Assembly (NCBI GenBank): GCA_024663395.1
Contig: JANFAH010000016.1
Span: forward strand, 1,240,001 to 1,304,000
Length of the DNA stretch: 64,000 bases
Source: Pisolithus tinctorius
Lineage: Eukaryota; Basidiomycota; Agaricomycetes; Boletales; Pisolithaceae
Direction of reading: 5' to 3'
The position numbers were made by a program, and so were the translations under genes. Position 1 is the first letter of the stretch. The number at the start of each line of letters is the position of its first letter. This document shows, in pieces, positions 58,201-64,000 of this stretch. The notes beneath the pieces are model-generated. The model was not told the DNA's origin and did not search any database. It worked only from the letters and a program-made list of their open reading frames with translations.

Positions 58201-59417
58201 CCACAGTACGGTTGGTGGCCGTCCTGCTGGGATCGGAGGGGCGCAGTTCGGACGTACGGATGAGGTGGAGGAGAATTACGTGGGAGAGCAGGAAGCTGGT
58301 GATGGGCGTACTGAATCAGATAGAGAGCAAAACGCCAAGGACTTTAAGCCCGTGCATCTGAAGGGATTGTTTAGGTATGTGCTTTTCGTTGCATCATAGC
58401 ACTCCTCTCATCATCGCATGTTTGTAGCGTTTCGACGACTACGACCAAGCCGCCATCTGTCCTCAAGACAGAGATCAAGAAGGTGCTAGATCGGATGCAA
58501 GTCCAATACCGCGAGATCAAAGGCGGCTTCGAATGCATCCACATCCCATCCATTGCTATCTCTTCCCCGCCGCCCGAGTCGTCGTCTACGCAGCCCCGGA
58601 CCAGTCAACATCGTCGTCAGGGATCTTCTGGGTCCAACGAGACCGGTATTACAGCTCGATCACTCGTCAAGAAGGCATCCAAATTGTCGTTTGGTGTCAA
58701 ATCGAAGGGGGACCGCGAGAGAGAAAGTATCAAAGAGAAGGAGAGGGAGAAAGAGAAGGAGCAACAACAACTGCAGCAGCAGCAACATAGTGATCATGCT
58801 TCAAATGTGTTGGAGAAAGAACTCCCTCACAGACCGTCCGTTGGCACCGTTTTAAGCGTTACGCCGAGCAGCGGGTCGTCGTCATTCTTCAACGTCTCCT
58901 CTAATGCGCACACTGTCCTCGCTGCTGAAGGATCCCGCCATCATCCTAACCAGCAGCAAGAGCAGCAGCAAACTTATAATACTCCCAATGTCGCCGCTCC
59001 AGTGTTCGACGAGCAGATACTCCGGCCACACTCTCCAACCAAATCCAAGGTATTACCGCCCATACCCCGAGATTTCGCTGCGACGCCTCAACTTCAACAA
59101 CAACCTCAACAGCCCGGAACTCCGACACCTTCGAAACTTACGCCGTTCCCGACCGGAGAAGTGGATCATGAGGTGTTTGAGATGATAGGGGCCAACTCGC
59201 TTTCTGTGCGGTTCGAAATCAATATTGTTAAGGTGCGTGTCTTGAAATTTTTCGCATTACTTGGCCCCTTTCGAACGCTGAGCCTGTTCGTTTTGTTGCG
59301 TTCTATTTTTAGGTACCATGGTTACCTCTGCATGGAATACAATTCCGCAGAGTCGGTGGTGACGGCTGGCAATATCAAATGCTCGCTAGGAGAGTTCTCA
59401 CCGAATTAAAGTTATGA
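55287..59417 (+). CDS. KIN1/PAR-1 (MARK)-type serine/threonine kinase
   Basis: Exons include 55287..55706, 55767..56118, 56174..56476, from 56527 to 58374, 58428..59232 and 59313..59417. After a Pro/Gln-rich N-terminus the kinase domain shows [12 protein letters not shown] (Gly loop), FAIKI (Lys), the catalytic loop Asp formed across a splice (VVHR/DLKIEN), [20 protein letters not shown] and [19 protein letters not shown] long Ser/Pro linker with [19 protein letters not shown] and a poly-Gln stretch follows. The end is a KA1 membrane-binding domain ([33 protein letters not shown]). Yeast Kin1/2 and fission-yeast Kin1 act in polarity, exocytosis and ER stress. The linker changes frame near 56815 and again near 57645 without usable introns, while both ends are well conserved. 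Confidence 0.88.
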
Positions 59418-62407
59418 TTGTGACCCTCGCGTGATTCATTCACTATCCTTTTCTTTTCTCCTTTTCTTCTTCTTCTGTCCTTTCTTTTCTCTCGATTGCT
59501 GCTGCGACGACGACCTATACGTACACATTTTAGTTGATGCGTTATACATATGCACAAGTGCTCAATCTCTCTCAATCTCTCTCTCGCTCTCTCCCTCACG
59601 ACGCTTTCATCTGAGTGACATATTTTTTCTATGGTCCGGTTCTCCACCTTTTCGTTTTGACTCCCCTCCTTCAAATCGATTTCTTTCTTCTTTACTTACG
59701 GGTAGGCAAAACGCTGTAACTCCTTCGTACGTACGTCCATCCGCGGTGCACAGCTGGAAGTGTTCCCTTTCGTAACGCTCCTATAAGTAACTAGTAGGTG
59801 CTACTAAAGTAGTTAGTTACGCTTTCACTACCTTAGTATTTACAGCTCTGTCAGAGTCAGAGTCCGTCTGCGGTCTCAAGTCGGGTTGGTCTTTTTGTTT
59901 TTGTTCTTCCGGAAAGTATATGTATGTATCCATCCCGCAAAGGTTTTATATGCAGAAATACCTATACTACATTCCACTTTTTTGTTCTTGTTGCTAGAGT
60001 TGGTTGGAGAATATAACTTAACAATGCGTTCCTACCATGTCTTGGCTCGTTCAGCTCCCTCACTGCAACTCCAGTGCACCCACATACAGTCATGCTACCT
60101 CGAAGTAGACCGGTAAGTAGTGCTAGGCTTCGTCGCCAGCTGCGACGCGAGTATAGCCAGGAGTACTAACACCTCACATAGCTTTCCGATCTCAATTGAC
60201 TTGACTTGCTCCGGATCGACGCGCAGTATAGTCGACCCGATAAAAGACACGATGCCATTCAGAACTTCAAAAAATTCTATGTACGTACCACTTACAACCT
60301 GTGAGGAAAGCGCCAAGTTAGATATTTGCAGCCAAGCTTGAAGTTGGTGAAGTCTATGAAGATGCGATGTGACAACTGAACACCAGCACCCGAATATATG
60401 CAAATTAAAGTGACCCGCTCACCAACAAAAGTGGACCTGCAGACTCCGAGATACACCTGGCCCTGGGAAGACAGCGGAGTACCATCCACCTCAACCGAAC
60501 TTTCGCTGACTCGAGTTCCTTCGTTCCTTCGTTCCATGAACCAATCCACTAAACGTTTACTTAAATAGCGCGAGTGAACTGAGAGTGGAGTGTCGTATCA
60601 TCAGGCTCTCGACGCATATCCAGTTGTCGATGGTGCCTTCATAGACACCGTAAACCACATGAGGACAGAACAGCGTGAACCTGTATTGCACATCAATATC
60701 TGCGTGACATGTGCCACAAAATGTCTGGCAGAAAGGTCCAAGGACGGAACCCACAAAAATTCATCGTTGACTCGATGTGGGGGATGTTTTGAATTTCGAC
60801 CGAAAACGTTCCGTAATTTGGTCCAAAGAATGCCAGATATGGCATCACATTTGTACAAAAATTATTTGATGTCGGGAATAATCTATTAGTTCTGGGCATT
60901 CACTTAGTTCTGACTTTACTACCCAACGCACCTGCCTTTTCCTTCACCGAGTCCTTTTTTTCCCTTGTCGATGCAGGAGGGAATGAGGACAGCACCTCCG
61001 GAACCATCACACCCTGGACTGGTGCAGCCATTGCGTCCGCATCTTTCGCTTGCACCCTCTACACATCTTCGTATAGGTCATCTCTGAACGTACTCATCTC
61101 AACACCTCATCCGCCCCGATCTTCGCATCGCCGCGCATCCCACTCAGTCCCTCTTGTCGAGTACGATTCATCGTTGCTCTTGGCACCGCTTTTCGCGCGG
61201 CTTCATCTGCGTGCTCAGACAGCATCACTTCATCGGCCAGAATGTGGAGTAGAATGGATGCGTTGGCTTGTCTAGAAGGTAGGGGAAGATTGCGATTGCG
61301 GGGCCGTTGGCGTGGAGATGGACGCAGAAAGAGTAACTTCGACGGCGGGGACGAAGAGCGTGACGGTGAGAGCAACCAGCAGGATGTAATTGTTACTCGC
61401 CCCAGGATTGGGGAGATGCAGCTTGCGCCGACAAATTATATTGAGGGCGTGGGCTCGATGGGAAACACAGAGGACGAGGGAACTGAGGAAGGGCGGAGCG
61501 ATCCCAATTCTTCGTATCTCTTCGTAAGCGACAAAGTACGGCCTGGACCAAACGATTATCAGCGCACCCGGGAACGACTCTCGCTCTCACCTGCACGATT
61601 CGCGCCGTTATTTTTACCCGGGACGACGCTCGCTGTTGAGCCTTCTGCGTCGGCGAGCAATTTGTCACTTCCCGCCATTTCGAAGGCAGTGTTGTTGGAG
61701 CTTCACCAGTCACCTGCCACCACACCCATGACCTACGGACGTGAACGACGGAATACACTTGAATTGTGGTTTCCTCTGCGCAGATTCATGGATCTAAAGG
61801 CTGATTCGGACGAGCGCGCGTCTTCGTAGAAGTGGAGAAGTTTTTTCGAGATTGGTGTTGCCTGATTGTAAATGCCCCTTGCGACGTGGTATGATTTTCC
61901 CAAAAATGTTTCTTACTGTCTGTATTCTCTCCAGTTATCCTATTCACTCTGCTTAGACCGGATCCACAGGACGCATCCAAATTCCTTCGATTAGTTCGGT
62001 TGACTTTTGATCTCTTTAGACGCTTCTAATTGCGGTTTCTTTAAGTTAATTTCTCTTTCTTTTTCCTGTGCCGTTCGCAACTCTTACATGTGATCTCTTA
62101 CAATCTCTAATATGTCCAGTTATATTTTCCCTCGCGATACACCAATCGTGACGCCCGAGTAGTATTGATAGGAGAATGTAATGATAGTGGCAGCTTGACT
62201 CAGAAGTTTTCTGAATCAAAACGTGTACACCTCGTGTCGGAAAAAGCCATCACCACCGGTATACATTTGTACATGATCATCGATAGCGCCTTGATATCGG
62301 TCAGCAGCAGTCCGCACTCCACGCACTCTCCACTCGTCCATCTTCATTGTGAACTATACACTTCCTACTCCTGCGACATACCAAAGAACTTCGACTTCTC
62401 ATTATTC
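59418..62407. other. 3 kb with only weak coding evidence
   Basis: 59418-59700 is CT-rich and likely 3' UTR of the kinase. Minus frame 60095..60403 contains EFFEVLNGIVSFIGSTILRV and a splice-like acceptor, so it may be an exon of an unknown gene. Plus frame 61242..61829 (195 codons) is listed separately. No RNA gene was seen. Confidence 0.35.
61242..61829 (+). CDS. Possible unrecognised protein, Arg/Ser-rich
   Basis: The longest open frame of this stretch, 195 codons. Its C-terminal two thirds (LFVSDKVRPGPNDYQRTRERLSL, LSLPAISKAVLLELHQSP, NTLELWFPLRRFMDL) look protein-like, with alternating hydrophobic and polar residues. The N-terminal part is Arg/Gly-rich and may be upstream non-coding sequence. 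No domain recognised. Confidence 0.3.
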   Translation: MWSRMDALACLEGRGRLRLRGRWRGDGRRKSNFDGGDEERDGESNQQDVIVTRPRIGEMQLAPTNYIEGVGSMGNTEDEGTEEGRSDPNSSYLFVSDKVRPGPNDYQRTRERLSLSPARFAPLFLPGTTLAVEPSASASNLSLPAISKAVLLELHQSPATTPMTYGRERRNTLELWFPLRRFMDLKADSDERASS

Positions 62408-64000
62408 ATGGCGTGTTTCAAGGCATTGTGTTGTTTTTGGCGGCCGCCTTCTCCGAACGACGACGCCGTTGTTCCGCAAGTTCCCGCTCCCGTTGGAGCT
62501 GCACAGCCCCCAGCCAGTACAGACATCCGCGTCCCCGCATTGACTGAAGTTCCTGTCGAAGCCTCCGACTCTCCCTCAGTCAATACTGTGGGTGTGCGTG
62601 CTGCCACGGCGGTCGAAAACACCCGCCCACATTCTCCTGCGGGCCCTAGCCCAAGCAACGCGGGCATTCCCGCTCCCTGCCCCTGCTCAAGGTGGTTGCT
62701 CGCATTCTTTATGGTGTCCTTTAGTTTACTTAGTTGCTTGACCAGGTTCTCTGCCAAGCGTTCTGGGTGCCCTTGTTCCTGTACTGACCGAGGCGCAACC
62801 CACGGGTCCACGTTCTCCGGAAGAAAGTGTGGACACTCCCGTTCCTGTACATACTGAAGAAGTACCCACCGGTAAGCGTTGTACTTGCGACGAGGGGGAC
62901 AAGTCTAAGTACAGTAATGATCAGTGTCAGCCTCCGCACGCTCTAGGTTGCGCTTAGATCCTGCGCAAGCTAGAAAGCACATCGATCGCATCAATCGCTT
63001 TCGGATTCTCGTCGTGGGCAGAGCCAATGCAGGTAAAACAACAATTCTGCAGAGGGTTTGTAATACTACGGATAAACCAGAAATTTTTAATGGAAAAGGA
63101 GAGAAGGTGTGAATGTTTCATGGTATTCGTTTGAGATTAACAACGCGTCGGGTTGTTTTTAGGTGGATGCTACTGTAGTGCAGGGTTCAACAACGGTGAG
63201 GTGACTTCATGAATATTCTGCAGCTTTTGTTGAATGGTTGAATGTGTCCAGCGTGGCTACCACAACATCGAGGATGAGCTGGTCTTTAAGAGTAATCCGC
63301 GCTTTGTATTCCATGACTCGTGTGGATTTGAGGCTGGAAGTAGAGAGGAGTTTGACGTGATCAAGAAATTTGTGATGGATCGTGCCAAGACAACCAAACT
63401 TGACAAGAGAATCCATGCCATATGGTAGGGGCACTATGTTTGACACTGTAATCAAAGTGACATGGTTTCTGTGATTGTTTTAGGTATTGTATTCCTTTGA
63501 GTGACAGGCACAGGATGGTCATGGCTGCAGAAGAGAAGTTTTTTGGAGAGTGTGATACGGGGCATGGTGTGTATATTGACCATACTCTGTTTGATGATTT
63601 TAAATTTCAACATTTTTGTCCCAGTTCCTGTAATTGTATTGTTAACCAAAACAGATTCCTTGGCCTTGCATGCTTTTTTGGAGCTCAGCGAAAAGGGTAT
63701 GAGTGTAGATGATGCAGTGAAAGGGGCTGCAGAGGTGGAATGCAGGAATCTGAACAAATATCTTGTAATGGTCAGGGGTTGGTTGGATAAGTTACAGTTT
63801 CCACCCCATGACTATCTGTCACTCACTGGTGAGTATTCTAACCATCACCCCAGAATGGCACAGTTTGATAGAACATGACTGCAGGAATGAACAAAGAGGA
63901 TGCTGAGTGCACACCCCTACTAACATGCACAGCAAATGCTTTAAGTGAGGAAGGACTGCAGCAGCTCCTCATATCATCGCAGCAGTCAAACCTGGAACTG
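62408..64000 (+). CDS. P-loop GTPase (G-domain protein), 3' end outside window
   Basis: Start at 62408 gives MACFKALCCFWRPP, a cluster of Cys that could be palmitoylated. A Pro/Ala/Val-rich region in several exons follows. The G domain opens after an acceptor at about 62930: RFRILVVGRANAGKTTILQRV (G1), FHDSCGFEAGS (DxxG, G3), VIVLLTKTDSL (TKxD, G4). The last exon in the window reads NKEDAECTPLLTCTANALSEEGL, where the base-recognition G5 motif is expected. Similar small G-domain proteins are numerous in Agaricomycetes, some tied to STAND-type proteins; role unknown. The Pro-rich region changes frame at CCCGCTCCCTGCCCC (about 62670-62685), which fits one more single-base insertion. Confidence 0.75.

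Overview
The window is nuclear DNA from a mushroom-forming basidiomycete (Agaricomycete-type). Genes are cut by many short (about 45-80 nt) GT-AG introns with CTRAY-like branch points. The gene families are also typical of Agaricomycetes: M36 fungalysin, class I sesquiterpene synthase, PRM10/ThrE-type membrane protein, TPR-MYND protein, F-box protein, WD40-TM protein and Tnp2-type transposase. All assignments come from reading translations by eye; no database was searched.

Layout. 1-0.8 kb: 3' end of a METTL7-like methyltransferase. 1.1-4.1 kb: two decayed minus-strand genes, an unrecognised one and a TPR-MYND protein with several lesions. 6.7-10.1 kb: intact secreted M36 metallopeptidase (11 exons). 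10.4-11.0 kb: small TIR element carrying a SANT/Myb exon. 11.0-12.0 kb: protein-kinase-like gene with a frameshift. 15.0-19.1 kb: intact PRM10-like threonine/serine exporter-family protein. 21.2 kb: intron-containing tRNA-Gln(CUG). 21.9-22.6 kb: part of a 7-TM integral membrane protein. 23.4-23.9 kb: a 515-bp palindromic element with a 5-bp target duplication. 26.3-27.4 kb: intact terpene synthase.

28.5-43.6 kb: a 15.1-kb DNA transposon bounded by about 450-bp inverted repeats. It carries a full-length Tnp2/CACTA-type transposase, a broken copy of nuclear cap-binding protein 2, a WD40 protein with a C-terminal membrane segment, and three or four unrecognised accessory genes.

44.8-64 kb: a gene-dense block with amino-acid permease, F-box protein, SNF2 remodeler of the HELLS/DDM1/Irc5 type, signal peptidase subunit SPC1, KIN1/PAR-1-type kinase, and the 5' part of a P-loop GTPase. 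From about 48 to 63 kb several otherwise well conserved genes contain repeated single-base insertions. I read this mainly as local sequence error, with real decay as the alternative.

The genes do not form one pathway. The main story is a basidiomycete locus shaped by mobile elements (giant cargo-carrying transposon, palindromic element, SANT-bearing element) next to an ordinary housekeeping block. The terpene synthase has no P450, oxidase or transporter beside it.
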